DNA of 46,890 nt from Proteiniphilum sp. (lineage in GTDB: Bacteria; Bacteroidota; Bacteroidia; Bacteroidales; Dysgonomonadaceae), in NCBI GenBank assembly GCA_011620695.1, contig WOYT01000104.1, forward strand, positions 1 through 46,890. The letters run 5' to 3'. The position numbers and the translations under genes were made by a program. Position 1 is the stretch's first letter. Each line of letters opens with the position of its first letter. Shown here one piece after another: positions 9,614 to 19,336 of this stretch. Under the pieces are notes generated by a model, which was given only the letters and a program-made list of their open reading frames with translations, was not told the DNA's origin and searched no databases.

Positions 9614-10227
9614 TGGCGATCAGATTTCAATATAACAAGACTTCCCGCCAGCAGCTGGAGAAACAGCTGCAGGTGAGGATACGTGCGCTCCCCACCCTGC
9701 AGAACAAGGAGACGGCGCTGCGTATGGAGGTGAAGAAAGCCAAAAAGGATATCGAACAACTGGATGAGGAACTGGAAAAGAGGATCCACTCCTACGACAA
9801 GATGGTAGCTCTCTGGAGCGAGTTCGATCCAACCCTGGTGCGGGTGGAAGATGTAAAGCTCTCCAGGAAGAAGATTGCAGGAGTGGTCCTCCCCATCATG
9901 GAGAAGGTGCAGTTTGAGACCAGACCATTCAGCCTCTTCAACCGGCCCAAATGGTTCCTCGATGGGGTGAAGACCGTGGAAGAGCTGGCCGAGATAGGTA
10001 TCCGGCGCGATTTCCAGGAGATACGACTGAACCGGCTCGAATTTGCCCGTAAAAAAACCACCCAGAAGGTGAACCTGTTCGAGAAGATACAGATCCCCGG
10101 CTACCAGGAGGCGATCCTGAAGATCAAACGATACCTGGAGGATGAGGAGAACCTCTCCAAGTCGTCACAGAAGATCATGCGTGCCCACCAGGAGAGCCGA
10201 AAAGAGGAGGAGGGAAGCATATGGTAG
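9613..10227 (+). CDS. atpD: V-type ATP synthase subunit D (central rotor shaft)
   Basis: A 204-residue protein rich in Lys, Glu, Gln and Leu, with long coiled-coil helices at both ends and a short middle section. This is the pattern of the D subunit, which acts as the rotating shaft inside the A3B3 head. The ORF track begins at a TTG at 9610. The ATG at 9613 overlaps the stop of subunit B by one base and gives the normal N-terminus (MAIRFQYNKTSRQQ). The 3' end overlaps the start of subunit I by 7 bases. In archaeal-type enzymes D works with subunit F, but no F gene is seen in this operon. Confidence 0.92.
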   Translation: MAIRFQYNKTSRQQLEKQLQVRIRALPTLQNKETALRMEVKKAKKDIEQLDEELEKRIHSYDKMVALWSEFDPTLVRVEDVKLSRKKIAGVVLPIMEKVQFETRPFSLFNRPKWFLDGVKTVEELAEIGIRRDFQEIRLNRLEFARKKTTQKVNLFEKIQIPGYQEAILKIKRYLEDEENLSKSSQKIMRAHQESRKEEEGSIW

Positions 10228-12035
10228 CAAGAATGAAGAAATTCACTTTCCTGGTCTTTCACAGGGATTATGACACTTTCCTGCATGAGCTGCGGGAGCT
10301 GGGGATGATTCATGTGGTGGAACAGGATCGCAAGGCGCTCGACAGCGAGGAGTTGCAGCAGTTCATGGCGGAGACACGCCGACTAAACGAAGCAAAGAAG
10401 ATACTGGAGAAAGCGATCGACAAGAAGTCGCTCCTGCCACCCAATGCTGTCAGCGTGGAAGAGGGGATGTTGATTCCCGATCGTATCGCTGAGATTGAGA
10501 ATGAGAAATCGACGCTGGCACAGCAGCTGCAGGTAAGCCTCCGGGAGCGGGAAGCACTGCGCCCCTGGGGCAACTTCGACCCGGGGTATATCGCGCGACT
10601 GGAAGAGGCAGGCTACTACGTCACCCTCCTCATCGTGCCCGACAGGAACTATAACCCGGAATGGGAAGAACAATATAACGCGCTGGTCATCAGAAGAGAA
10701 GGATCGAAAACCTATTTCGTCACCATCACCAAAGAAACTGGTCTGGCAGACCGTCTCAACCTGGAGGAGATGAAACGACCCGAATTGTCGCTTCAGGAGC
10801 TCGACCAGCTGATTGCTGAACTGAAAAAACGAATCAGCGAGAAAGATGAGGCACTTAGGCAGCTGACGGCCGACCTGCCCTCACTGGAGGCAGCCATAAA
10901 GGAACTGAACACCCGCATCTTCTTCACCCGTGTAGCCCAAAGCGCCACCCGTGTGGCCGATGAGAAGCTACTGATGCTGCAGGGATGGGCACCAGCCGCG
11001 AAGGAGAACGACATCGCAGCCTACCTGGAATCCAAAGAGAGCTACTTCGAGACTGCTGACCCGGAACCTGAAGATGATGTCCCCATCCTGTTTGCCAACA
11101 ACCGCTTCACGCGCCTCTTTGAGCCGATCGCGGAGCTCTACATGCTGCCCAAATACAACGAGATCGACCTCACGCCCTTCTTCGCCCCATTCTACATGAT
11201 CTTCTTCGGCCTCTCGCTGGGCGATATCGGTTACGGCACTTTCCTCCTGATCGCCTCCACCCTGGCGTTGATCTTCATGAAGAAGGCCGGCAAATCGATG
11301 CGGGGCATGCTGCGGCTGGGACAGATCCTGGGAGCCTCCACCATGGTGTGCGGCCTGCTCACCGGCGGTTTCTTCGGATTCAGCATCTACGAGACCAATA
11401 TCCCCTTCTTCCAGAATATGAAGGAACAGGTTTACTTCGACAACCAGCAGATGTTTGTGCTCTCACTCATCCTGGGTGTGATACAGATCCTCTTCGGCAT
11501 GATCCTGAAGATCTTCAACCGAATCAAACAGTTCGGCTTTCGATATGCCCTCTCCACCATCGGATGGGTGGTACTGTTGCTGAGCGTGATCGTGGCATAC
11601 CTCTTCCCGTCGCTGCTGGCGATGGGAAGCACCCCTCACCAGATTGTGATGGGGGTGGCAGCCATCCCGATCCTTTTCTTCAACTCACCTGGTAAGAACC
11701 CGCTGCTTAACCTGGGACTGGGTCTCTACGACACCTATAACATGGCAACCGGCTTGCTGGGGGATGTACTCTCCTATGTTCGTCTCTTTGCGCTGGGCCT
11801 CTCAGGTGGCATCCTGGCCAGTGTCTTCAACAGTCTGGCACTGGGGCTGAAGCCGGACAACGTGGTGACCGGGTCGCTGGTCTTCCTGATCATCTTCCTC
11901 TTCGGTCACGCGATGAACATGTTCATGAATGTGCTGGGTGCCATTGTGCACCCCATGCGTCTCACCTTCGTGGAGTTTTACAAGAACGCGGAATTCAAAG
12001 GTGGAGGAAAACGTTACGAACCTTTTAGAAAATAG
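10221..12035 (+). CDS. atpI: V-type ATP synthase subunit I (membrane stator)
   Basis: The 604-residue stator subunit of the membrane sector, equivalent to eukaryotic subunit a. Residues 1 to about 310 are cytoplasmic with long coiled coils, and roughly seven membrane helices follow from 'FFAPFYMIFFGLSLGDIGYG' onwards. The essential arginine of the ion half-channels is visible in 'GDVLSYVRLFALGLSGG' at about residue 521. Its start overlaps subunit D by 7 bases. An alternative ATG lies four codons downstream (MKKFTFLVFHRDYD). The N-terminal cytoplasmic domain should contact the peripheral stalk formed by E. Confidence 0.94.
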   Translation: MVARMKKFTFLVFHRDYDTFLHELRELGMIHVVEQDRKALDSEELQQFMAETRRLNEAKKILEKAIDKKSLLPPNAVSVEEGMLIPDRIAEIENEKSTLAQQLQVSLREREALRPWGNFDPGYIARLEEAGYYVTLLIVPDRNYNPEWEEQYNALVIRREGSKTYFVTITKETGLADRLNLEEMKRPELSLQELDQLIAELKKRISEKDEALRQLTADLPSLEAAIKELNTRIFFTRVAQSATRVADEKLLMLQGWAPAAKENDIAAYLESKESYFETADPEPEDDVPILFANNRFTRLFEPIAELYMLPKYNEIDLTPFFAPFYMIFFGLSLGDIGYGTFLLIASTLALIFMKKAGKSMRGMLRLGQILGASTMVCGLLTGGFFGFSIYETNIPFFQNMKEQVYFDNQQMFVLSLILGVIQILFGMILKIFNRIKQFGFRYALSTIGWVVLLLSVIVAYLFPSLLAMGSTPHQIVMGVAAIPILFFNSPGKNPLLNLGLGLYDTYNMATGLLGDVLSYVRLFALGLSGGILASVFNSLALGLKPDNVVTGSLVFLIIFLFGHAMNMFMNVLGAIVHPMRLTFVEFYKNAEFKGGGKRYEPFRK

Positions 12036-12093
12036 GTGAACACCATTCATAAAAGTATGAAGTGAAAATAAAAAAATAGATTCAAATTATTAA

Positions 12094-12594
<501 letters not shown>

Positions 12595-12620
12595 GCGCGA
12601 TCACAAGCAGCCTATCCAGA

Positions 12621-13541
12621 TCAATCCATCGTGATCTCCCGGCGGACGATGCCGATATCCTTCATCGAGGAGGGATCCCCCACCGGCTCAATATGTGTGG
12701 AGACAGTTACCGGCTCATCAAACAGGCCGATAATTGTCTCTTCCACATCATCGGCACAGTCATGTCCCTGTTTCACGGTCCATTCACCGGGTACAAGCAG
12801 ATGCAATGAGATAAACTTACGCTGTCCCGCCGTACGGGTCATCAAAGAGTGATATTCTATTTGTTTTTCCTGCAATGAATCCAGATAGACCCTTATTTTC
12901 CGCAGGTCTTCCTCCGGGATAGTGGCATCCATCAGTCCGCTGGCAGAGCGGCCTATCAGTTTATATCCGGTATATATAATATTGAGTGCCACCAGGATGG
13001 CGATGACAGGGTCGATAATCAACCACCCGGTAAATTTCACAATCACGATGCCGGCGATCACGCCGGCCGAAGTCCATACATCGGTCATCAGGTGTCTGCC
13101 GTCGGCTTCCAGGAGGAGCGATCTCTTTTCCTTCCCGTTTTTGATTAAAGTGAGCCCCACCACCAGGTTTACTACCGATGCCAGGAGTGAGAACAACAGG
13201 CCGGTGTTGAGATTCTCAAGCGGTTTAGGTTCAATGATGCGGGGTATGGCAGACCGGATGATGCTTAAAGCCGCGATAAGAATGAGCGCTCCCTCCATAG
13301 CACTGGAGAAGTATTCCGCTTTGCTGTGTCCAAATTCGTGACCTTCATCTGCCGGCTTTTGGGAGATATTGAGCATGACCAGTCCAAATACAGCAGCGAA
13401 CAGGTTCACGAACGACTCCAGCGCATCGGACATAAATCCCATCGATCCTGTGATATGATAGGCATAAAATTTCAGCAGGATGGTGGCTACGGCCGCGGCA
13501 ATAGAGAGATACAAAAACTTTGAGAGTGGCGTCTGTTTCAT
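12621..13541 (-). CDS. Cation diffusion facilitator (CDF) family metal transporter
   Basis: A 306-residue inner-membrane cation/proton antiporter with about six membrane helices and a C-terminal cytoplasmic metal-binding domain. Helix 5 carries His150 and Asp154 ('GRHLMTDVWTS'), matching the transport-site pair of YiiP. In helix 2, however, the expected Asp/His and Asp are Glu42 and Asn46 ('SDALESFVNL'), so the transport site is not the classic zinc type. A His-containing loop ('DEGHEFGHSKAEYFS') follows helix 2, as in the family. The substrate could be Fe2+, Mn2+, Co2+ or Zn2+. A well-spaced promoter lies just upstream, so the gene is probably transcribed alone. It converges on atpK with a 26-base gap. 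Confidence 0.93.
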   Translation of the reverse strand: MKQTPLSKFLYLSIAAAVATILLKFYAYHITGSMGFMSDALESFVNLFAAVFGLVMLNISQKPADEGHEFGHSKAEYFSSAMEGALILIAALSIIRSAIPRIIEPKPLENLNTGLLFSLLASVVNLVVGLTLIKNGKEKRSLLLEADGRHLMTDVWTSAGVIAGIVIVKFTGWLIIDPVIAILVALNIIYTGYKLIGRSASGLMDATIPEEDLRKIRVYLDSLQEKQIEYHSLMTRTAGQRKFISLHLLVPGEWTVKQGHDCADDVEETIIGLFDEPVTVSTHIEPVGDPSSMKDIGIVRREITMD

Positions 13542-13566
13542 TGCAGCGAAATGCTTTATGAACAGA

Positions 13567-13597
13567 CAAAGATAATCTTTTTACACACCTCATCCAA
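13567..13597 (-). promoter_or_regulatory. Bacteroidota promoter of the CDF gene
   Basis: On the minus strand TATCTTTG (13574-13567) lies 20 bases after a TTG (13597-13595), matching the TTG/TAnnTTTG promoter pattern. Transcription would begin near 13560, about 20 bases before the ATG at 13541. Confidence 0.7.
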
Positions 13598-13646
13598 TCC
13601 TCCCGGCGGTTTTTTTACGCCTTTTCAGGGTACCCACTTTCGCGCC

Positions 13647-16367
13647 TCATTGGGTGGCAAAACGGTAGCTCCCGGAGCCGATCTCTATCTCCAGCTCTGT
13701 GCCGGTTTCATTTATCCTGCGGATACCGGCACCGGCCGGTGTTTGAATATGCAAAGCCTTTGGCAGCCGCACAATCGCTGAAGTATTGGCAGGAATCGTG
13801 ACATCCCAGCTAAATGCATCCCCCTCGCGGGTCCACTCGCTCTTAATTTCTCCATATACCGAATGGTAGGATGCCTTCACATGCGATAATCCTTCCGGAA
13901 ATTTAGGCTCCATCCATAATTTTTTGTAGGCAACGCTCTCCGGATGATTTTTAATGCCTGCCAGATCCTCGTAGTACCAGATGATCAGGTCACCCAGCAG
14001 CATCACATGGTTGGCAGAGTTCATCGCCGGATCGGCTGTATCACCGTTCCAGAGCTCCCAGATGGTGGTGGCACCCTTCTCGATCATATAGCCCCAGCTG
14101 GGATAGGTCTTGTTGGTGGCGATCCTGTAGGCCAGGTCCACGTTGCCATGCTCCGTGAGGCCGCGCATCAGCTGCTGGATGCCCAGCACACCGGTGCTGA
14201 CATGACCGTCGAAATCCTTCTCGGTCTTCTCCACGATGTTGCGGAAGAGCTCCTCTTCCCTGCCTTCGGGAACAAGTCCCAGCTGCAGCGAGAGGATGTT
14301 GGCCGTGACCGTGTTGTTGTCGTAGTGAGCAGAATCGGCATCAAAATAGCGGGTATTGTAAGCCTCTTTAATCTTCGCCGCCAGCTCGCGGAACTGCGGG
14401 ATATCGGCCTGGTTGCCGGTAATCTCTGCGAACTGGGTCATGAGGTTCAGCAGGCTGTAATACATGGTGGTACTTAACACGGGTCCTGCTGTCTTCCGGG
14501 CGGGGTCCTGCGAGTGGATCAGATCCTGTCTTTCAGGAGGCATGCACCAGTCGCCATAGGTATCTTTTGTCAGGATACCATCCTGCATGGATACCTCCTG
14601 TATCCGTTCCAGGTAGCGTTTCATGGAAGCGTAATGTTTTTTGATCGGTGCTGTGTCACCATACTGCTGCCAGAGCATCTTAGCCGCATAAAACCAGGCT
14701 GCCGGCCAGGTCACGTCGTCGTTGTAGATGGTCCAGTAGCGGGGCGACACAACCGAAACACTGCCTTCAGGACTTTGCGAGTCTTCGATATCCTGTGCCC
14801 ATTTGCTGTAGAGCAGCGCATTATTGAAAACAAATGCTTCACCGAAGCATCCGGTCGCACGATCACCCAGCCATCCCTGCCGTTCATCGCGCTGCGGACA
14901 GTCGGTAGGCATGCCGCGATAATTGCCGCGAATACCCCAGTAAGCATTTCTGAATATCTGGTTGATGACTTCGTTGGAGGTCTCGAACTGACCGGTGGTC
15001 TCCATCTGGTCATAGATCACCCTGCCGGTGAATTGCGACAGTTCCGGCTGCTCATTCAGCCCCGTGATTTCAACGAAGCGGAAGCCATGATAGACAAATG
15101 AGGGTTCCCAGCTGAAAGATCCGTCAGCCGCGGGGGTGTAACTATCGGTCACCTTTGCCGACCGGATATTGGCCAGGTAGAGCGTGCTGTCAGGATTGAG
15201 CAACTCCGCGAAACGCAGGGTGACCGGCTGATCCTTCTTCCCCTTGAGGTTGTTGATGCGCAGCCAGCCTACCATGTTCTGACCCATGTCGAGGATAAAC
15301 TTCCCGTCTTCCAAGCGGGTGATATGCACAGGCTGAATCTCTTCCATCACCCGGATGTTCGGGTTGGGTTGCGCCGTGAGCTCACCTCCCGGAGCATCCA
15401 TCACATCGGCCTGCTTCCAGCCGGCGTCATCAAATCCCGTTTTGTTCCATCCTTCCATCTCCAGGCGGGCGTCATACTCCTCACCGTCATACTCATTGTT
15501 GGCGATGATCGGCCCTTTGGAGGTCACTTTCCAACTGTTGTCACTCACGATGAGTTCCGATGTGCCATCGTTGTATTCAATTTTCAGTTGCGCCAGCAGG
15601 CGGGGTAAGCCAAACACCTGCGTATCAGATCCCCGCATCCCGAAAAAACGGCCGTTCCCTAATTTCACGCCCAACAGATTATCTTCTTTTTGCAGCAGCG
15701 ACGTCACAGGATAGACGTTGTAATAGACCCGTTCGGGATACCAGGAGACCGTAGGTGCGAAAACATCGTCCGATACCCGTTGACCGTTCAGGTAAGCCTC
15801 ATAGCTGCCGAGTCCCGAGATATAGAGCATGGCGCGTTTAACCTCCTTACTGGTTGTGAAGGGCTTCCGCAGATAGCGGGCTGCAAGCCGTGTGTTTCCC
15901 TCGGCAGTCTCTCCCGGGTTGGAGAGTGCATCTTCACCAATCCACTTTGCCTGCCATTCTGATTGATCCAACAGTGCCATGCTCCAGTGTTGCACATCAC
16001 TCCAGGCTGTTTCACCCTGGTTGGTGACTACCTTCACACGCCAATAGTAGGTTTCTCCTGATAAAAGTTCATCTCCCGCATAGGGGATCAGCACCGACTG
16101 ATCATCCTGCACCATCCCTGAATCCCAGATCCGTTCCTCTTCTTTATTGAAAGCATCTTCCGATGCTGCGACCTGTATCTGATAGGATTGTTGTACCAGG
16201 TCATTCATCGTCGATGCTAACTGCCAGGAAAAACGGGGGTTCAGGGTGGCTAACCCTTCCGGGTTTTCCTGCATCTCAACTTTCGGGAATACCACCTCAG
16301 TGTGGATACCCTTACAAGCGGTCATGAGCATGACCAATGTCCATCCGATAAAAAAAATCCGTTTCAT
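13647..16367 (-). CDS. GH78 alpha-L-rhamnosidase, lipoprotein
   Basis: The preferred start is the ATG at 16367. It gives 906 residues and a lipoprotein signal (MKRIFFIGWTLVMLMTACKG, lipobox ending at Cys). The ORF-track start adds 22 residues that would bury the signal. Two beta-sandwich domains, with a lectin-like rhamnosidase N domain near residues 170-300, precede an (alpha/alpha)6 barrel and a C-terminal sandwich. GH78 signatures are clear: 'DCPQRDERQGWLGD' (proposed acid Glu495) and 'GATTIWELWNG' (proposed base Glu771). The enzyme removes terminal alpha-L-rhamnose from glycans or glycosides. After the cysteine come K-G-I-H with no acidic residues, so a surface-export signal is not obvious and a periplasmic location is likely. 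It follows the other GH78 gene by 28 bases. Confidence 0.95.
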   Translation of the reverse strand: MKRIFFIGWTLVMLMTACKGIHTEVVFPKVEMQENPEGLATLNPRFSWQLASTMNDLVQQSYQIQVAASEDAFNKEEERIWDSGMVQDDQSVLIPYAGDELLSGETYYWRVKVVTNQGETAWSDVQHWSMALLDQSEWQAKWIGEDALSNPGETAEGNTRLAARYLRKPFTTSKEVKRAMLYISGLGSYEAYLNGQRVSDDVFAPTVSWYPERVYYNVYPVTSLLQKEDNLLGVKLGNGRFFGMRGSDTQVFGLPRLLAQLKIEYNDGTSELIVSDNSWKVTSKGPIIANNEYDGEEYDARLEMEGWNKTGFDDAGWKQADVMDAPGGELTAQPNPNIRVMEEIQPVHITRLEDGKFILDMGQNMVGWLRINNLKGKKDQPVTLRFAELLNPDSTLYLANIRSAKVTDSYTPAADGSFSWEPSFVYHGFRFVEITGLNEQPELSQFTGRVIYDQMETTGQFETSNEVINQIFRNAYWGIRGNYRGMPTDCPQRDERQGWLGDRATGCFGEAFVFNNALLYSKWAQDIEDSQSPEGSVSVVSPRYWTIYNDDVTWPAAWFYAAKMLWQQYGDTAPIKKHYASMKRYLERIQEVSMQDGILTKDTYGDWCMPPERQDLIHSQDPARKTAGPVLSTTMYYSLLNLMTQFAEITGNQADIPQFRELAAKIKEAYNTRYFDADSAHYDNNTVTANILSLQLGLVPEGREEELFRNIVEKTEKDFDGHVSTGVLGIQQLMRGLTEHGNVDLAYRIATNKTYPSWGYMIEKGATTIWELWNGDTADPAMNSANHVMLLGDLIIWYYEDLAGIKNHPESVAYKKLWMEPKFPEGLSHVKASYHSVYGEIKSEWTREGDAFSWDVTIPANTSAIVRLPKALHIQTPAGAGIRRINETGTELEIEIGSGSYRFATQ

Positions 16368-16395
16368 GTTTTTTTGTTTATGTTTATCCGTAATC

Positions 16396-19173
16396 TTAAT
16401 GGAAGAAGTGATACCTCCCTGCCGGAACCTCAAAAAGGAGATATCCCTCTTTCACGCCAATTTTTTTTGCAAAACCCGATGACTCATGGATGATTTTTCC
16501 AGGTTCATCAGGAAAGTAAACCGTGGCCGTGCAGTTGGGGGGGACGGTCAGGTCTATTTCGGCCTTTCCGTGATCCCGTTTCCAGGAGGAGGTGATCATC
16601 CCGGCAGGTGAATCGAATGAAGCCCGGGCCCACTGCATCTCTGTTTCGGTGAGTTTTGGGAGACGGATGTCAAATTTCCGGAAACCCGGTTCGCGCTTCC
16701 GGATACCCGCCACCCCATCGATGTACCAGGCACCCGGGTAGAGGTAGGAGCTGTGCAGGAGCGAGTGACCCGGCAGATCCTTCTCCCACATCTCCCAGAT
16801 GGTGGTCGCTCCGTTTTCCCGCATAAAACCCCAGCCGGGGTAGGTGGTTTGTGCTGTCATGGCGTATATGAGATCGTCACGTCCCTCTTCACGCAATACT
16901 TTAAAAAGCATCGCCCCGCCGGTGATGCCCACATCAATGTGTCCCTTCTGGTGTACCAGGATCTCCTTTTCGAGCCGTTTCATCACCTTCTCACGCAGTG
17001 TATCGGGCATAATATCTCCATAAAGGGCAGCCGCCAGGCTCCGCATCGATTTGTCGGAGTAGCTATGATCATCGGGATGATAATATTTTTCGTGCAGTGA
17101 AGCCGCTGATCGAGCTGCCTGTTCTTCCCAACGGACTGCCTCATCTGTTCTACCGATCACCCGGCCAATCTTTGCCGCTGTCTTCAGGTTATAGACCCAA
17201 TAACAATTGTTGAAAAAGAGATTCTCCTCGGAGTTGTTGTTCATCCCCTGTGCCGTGGCTCCCGGCCAGAGCCAGTCACCCAGGAAATCCCACGGTCCGC
17301 CGTACCGTTTCAGCAAATCATTTTCAACATGAGTGTCCAGAAACGCCAGCCAACCGCGAATCATTGTAAAGTTCTCTTCCAGCACCCGCGTATCACCCTG
17401 ATACTCGTAAAGGAACCAGGGTAATGTCACCACAATGCCACCCCAGGCAGGGCCACCGCCACCATGATAGGTAGGGGCTGACTGCGGCAGGATGCCCCCG
17501 CCCAGCTGTCGCCCGCTTCCTACCTGTTTGCGCGCCCACTGCGGATCGTTCATGTTACCCACCATCGGCTCGGTACCCTGCACATCGCGCCAGTCCTCCA
17601 GCCACTTGGTGTAGAAAGCACCCAGCTTGTAGTTAAGCAGGCCGGTCTCTGAGGTGGCATGTGCATCACCCCCATACCCGAAACGCTCCCGTTGCGGACA
17701 GTCGACAACATATCCGCCCAACGAGAGGTTCTCGAAGGTCCAGCCAACAGTGTTGTAGATCCAGTTCTGCAGCGGATCGGAACATTCAAACCGGGTGGCA
17801 TCCGCATAACCGGTACGGACAACCCATCCGCTGATCTCCTCCCTGCGCGGGGGCTCTTTCAATCCCTTGATGGTAATCCATCTTCCCGAGCTGTAGTTGA
17901 ACCGGTTCTCAAAGATGCCTTTCCCCGACGGGCCAATCACAAACTGGTTCATCAGGCCGAAGGTGATCGTCTCCTGTTCCCGTTCCGAGAAGAGAAAATG
18001 GATGGTATCTCCGGGGGAGCCCTTCACCGGGATACGGGTCCACCCGGCATAGTTGACCCCCATATCCACACGCCAGCTGCCGTCGGGAAGCGATTCAACA
18101 GCGACAGGCTGAATCTCGTCGAGCCCTATATTGGGCTCTACCTGTTGGGCAGAGATCTTTAAGGCAGGGGTATATACTGTGGCCTGTGGCCAGTTGCGGT
18201 CATCCAGGGTGGGCAGGTTCCATCCACTGATCTCTTTGCCTGCATCCCATATCTCGCCCCCATAACCGCCCACGCCAAAGCCCCAGTTGCCGATCAACTT
18301 ATTGGGACTGGGATGCGTTTTCCAGGATGCATCGGTCGTGATCCTGGTCATGATCCTGTTGTCGTCATCATAGAGGTCAGCCTGGGCAATCACCAGCGGT
18401 GCGCGTGGCTTGTCTGCCGTGGCATAGGGTGCGAAGATAGACCAGGAGGTGCCCAGCCAGAGCGTAATCACGTTGGTACCCGTGGTGAGTGCCGGCGCAA
18501 GCTCATAGGCGATGTAACGAGCCCGCCGTGTATGATCGGTCACGGCCGGTGCCAGCACATGATCTCCAATCTTCACGCCGTTCACATACACTTCATGGTA
18601 GCCCACTGAAGCGACAAACAGGGTCGCTTTGGCGGGCTTCTCTTTCAGCTCGAACGTTTTCCTGAACCAGGGATCGTACATCTTGTTGGGACCCTCGGCA
18701 GGATCGTAAGCCTCGCCCGTACCGATCCACTTCGCCGTCCACTCATCGTCCGAAAAGAGCCCGGTGCTCCATTGTGACACCTGGCTATAGGCCGATATGC
18801 GTCCTTTTTCATCTTGTACTGCCACCTTCCAGTAATAGTCGTGGTCCGACTGGAGGTCGTCTCCCTCGTAGGCTATCAGTTGCATCTTATCCGCATCAAC
18901 CCATCCGGAATCCCACATATCCCCTTTTTGTTGTTCCAGTAGTTCGTGCCTGCTGCTCACCAGGATACGGTAAGCCGTCTGACACTGACCATACTCGTTT
19001 GGGTTGACCGCATCCAGTGTCCAGCTAAAACGGGGATGTCTCACATCCAGCCCACTCGGCCTGGTAAGATACTCACACAGCAGATTGACCGGTAAAACAG
19101 AGGCAGACTGCCCGGCATAAAAGGGAAGCGTTACGGTAGTCAGCAAAAGCAGCAGCATCAATTTATTTCTCAT
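16396..19173 (-). CDS. GH78 alpha-L-rhamnosidase, type I secreted
   Basis: The preferred start is the ATG at 19173. It gives 925 residues with a type I signal peptide (MRNKLMLLLLLTTVTLPFYAGQSAS), and a -7 promoter box lies between it and the ORF-track start. Domain order resembles the downstream gene: N-terminal sandwich, rhamnosidase N domain, (alpha/alpha)6 barrel and C-terminal sandwich. Signatures are 'DCPQRERFGYGGD' (acid candidate Glu496) and 'GATTIWEMWEKD' (base candidate Glu794). The motif differs from its neighbour (RERFGYGGD against RDERQGWLGD), so the two are from different GH78 branches and not a recent duplication. It is the first gene of a two-gene transcript. No transporter or regulator for rhamnose is adjacent. 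Confidence 0.95.
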   Translation of the reverse strand: MRNKLMLLLLLTTVTLPFYAGQSASVLPVNLLCEYLTRPSGLDVRHPRFSWTLDAVNPNEYGQCQTAYRILVSSRHELLEQQKGDMWDSGWVDADKMQLIAYEGDDLQSDHDYYWKVAVQDEKGRISAYSQVSQWSTGLFSDDEWTAKWIGTGEAYDPAEGPNKMYDPWFRKTFELKEKPAKATLFVASVGYHEVYVNGVKIGDHVLAPAVTDHTRRARYIAYELAPALTTGTNVITLWLGTSWSIFAPYATADKPRAPLVIAQADLYDDDNRIMTRITTDASWKTHPSPNKLIGNWGFGVGGYGGEIWDAGKEISGWNLPTLDDRNWPQATVYTPALKISAQQVEPNIGLDEIQPVAVESLPDGSWRVDMGVNYAGWTRIPVKGSPGDTIHFLFSEREQETITFGLMNQFVIGPSGKGIFENRFNYSSGRWITIKGLKEPPRREEISGWVVRTGYADATRFECSDPLQNWIYNTVGWTFENLSLGGYVVDCPQRERFGYGGDAHATSETGLLNYKLGAFYTKWLEDWRDVQGTEPMVGNMNDPQWARKQVGSGRQLGGGILPQSAPTYHGGGGPAWGGIVVTLPWFLYEYQGDTRVLEENFTMIRGWLAFLDTHVENDLLKRYGGPWDFLGDWLWPGATAQGMNNNSEENLFFNNCYWVYNLKTAAKIGRVIGRTDEAVRWEEQAARSAASLHEKYYHPDDHSYSDKSMRSLAAALYGDIMPDTLREKVMKRLEKEILVHQKGHIDVGITGGAMLFKVLREEGRDDLIYAMTAQTTYPGWGFMRENGATTIWEMWEKDLPGHSLLHSSYLYPGAWYIDGVAGIRKREPGFRKFDIRLPKLTETEMQWARASFDSPAGMITSSWKRDHGKAEIDLTVPPNCTATVYFPDEPGKIIHESSGFAKKIGVKEGYLLFEVPAGRYHFFH

Positions 19174-19205
19174 CGGTTGAATGGTATCTGTTTGATTATG
19201 ATTGA

Positions 19206-19213
19206 CAAACTTA
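19206..19213 (-). promoter_or_regulatory. -7 box upstream of the rhamnosidase pair
   Basis: The minus strand reads TAAGTTTG (19213-19206), matching TAnnTTTG. Transcription would start near 19199 and the leader would be about 26 bases before the ATG at 19173. No TTG is seen at the standard upstream distance. Confidence 0.45.
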
Positions 19214-19298
19214 CGCATTTTTTTTCACACCCGGAATCATTTAAATGATATAAAAACTATGCAATTTGATAGGAAGAACAGGTTATTGTTTTTTTCGT

Positions 19299-19306
19299 TA
19301 TCTTTG
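19299..19306 (+). promoter_or_regulatory. -7 box upstream of ffh
   Basis: TATCTTTG matches TAnnTTTG and is the same octamer found before the SRP RNA, pepT, CDF and sulfatase-maturase genes. It lies 31 bases before the ffh start. No TTG is seen at the usual upstream distance. Confidence 0.55.
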
Positions 19307-19336
19307 TCTTCCAATCACAAAACGCTGTAAGAAACT

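Noticed and set aside
13647-19173. Recent gene duplication of the rhamnosidases
   Set aside because: Motifs, signal type and overall sequence differ too much for a recent tandem copy.
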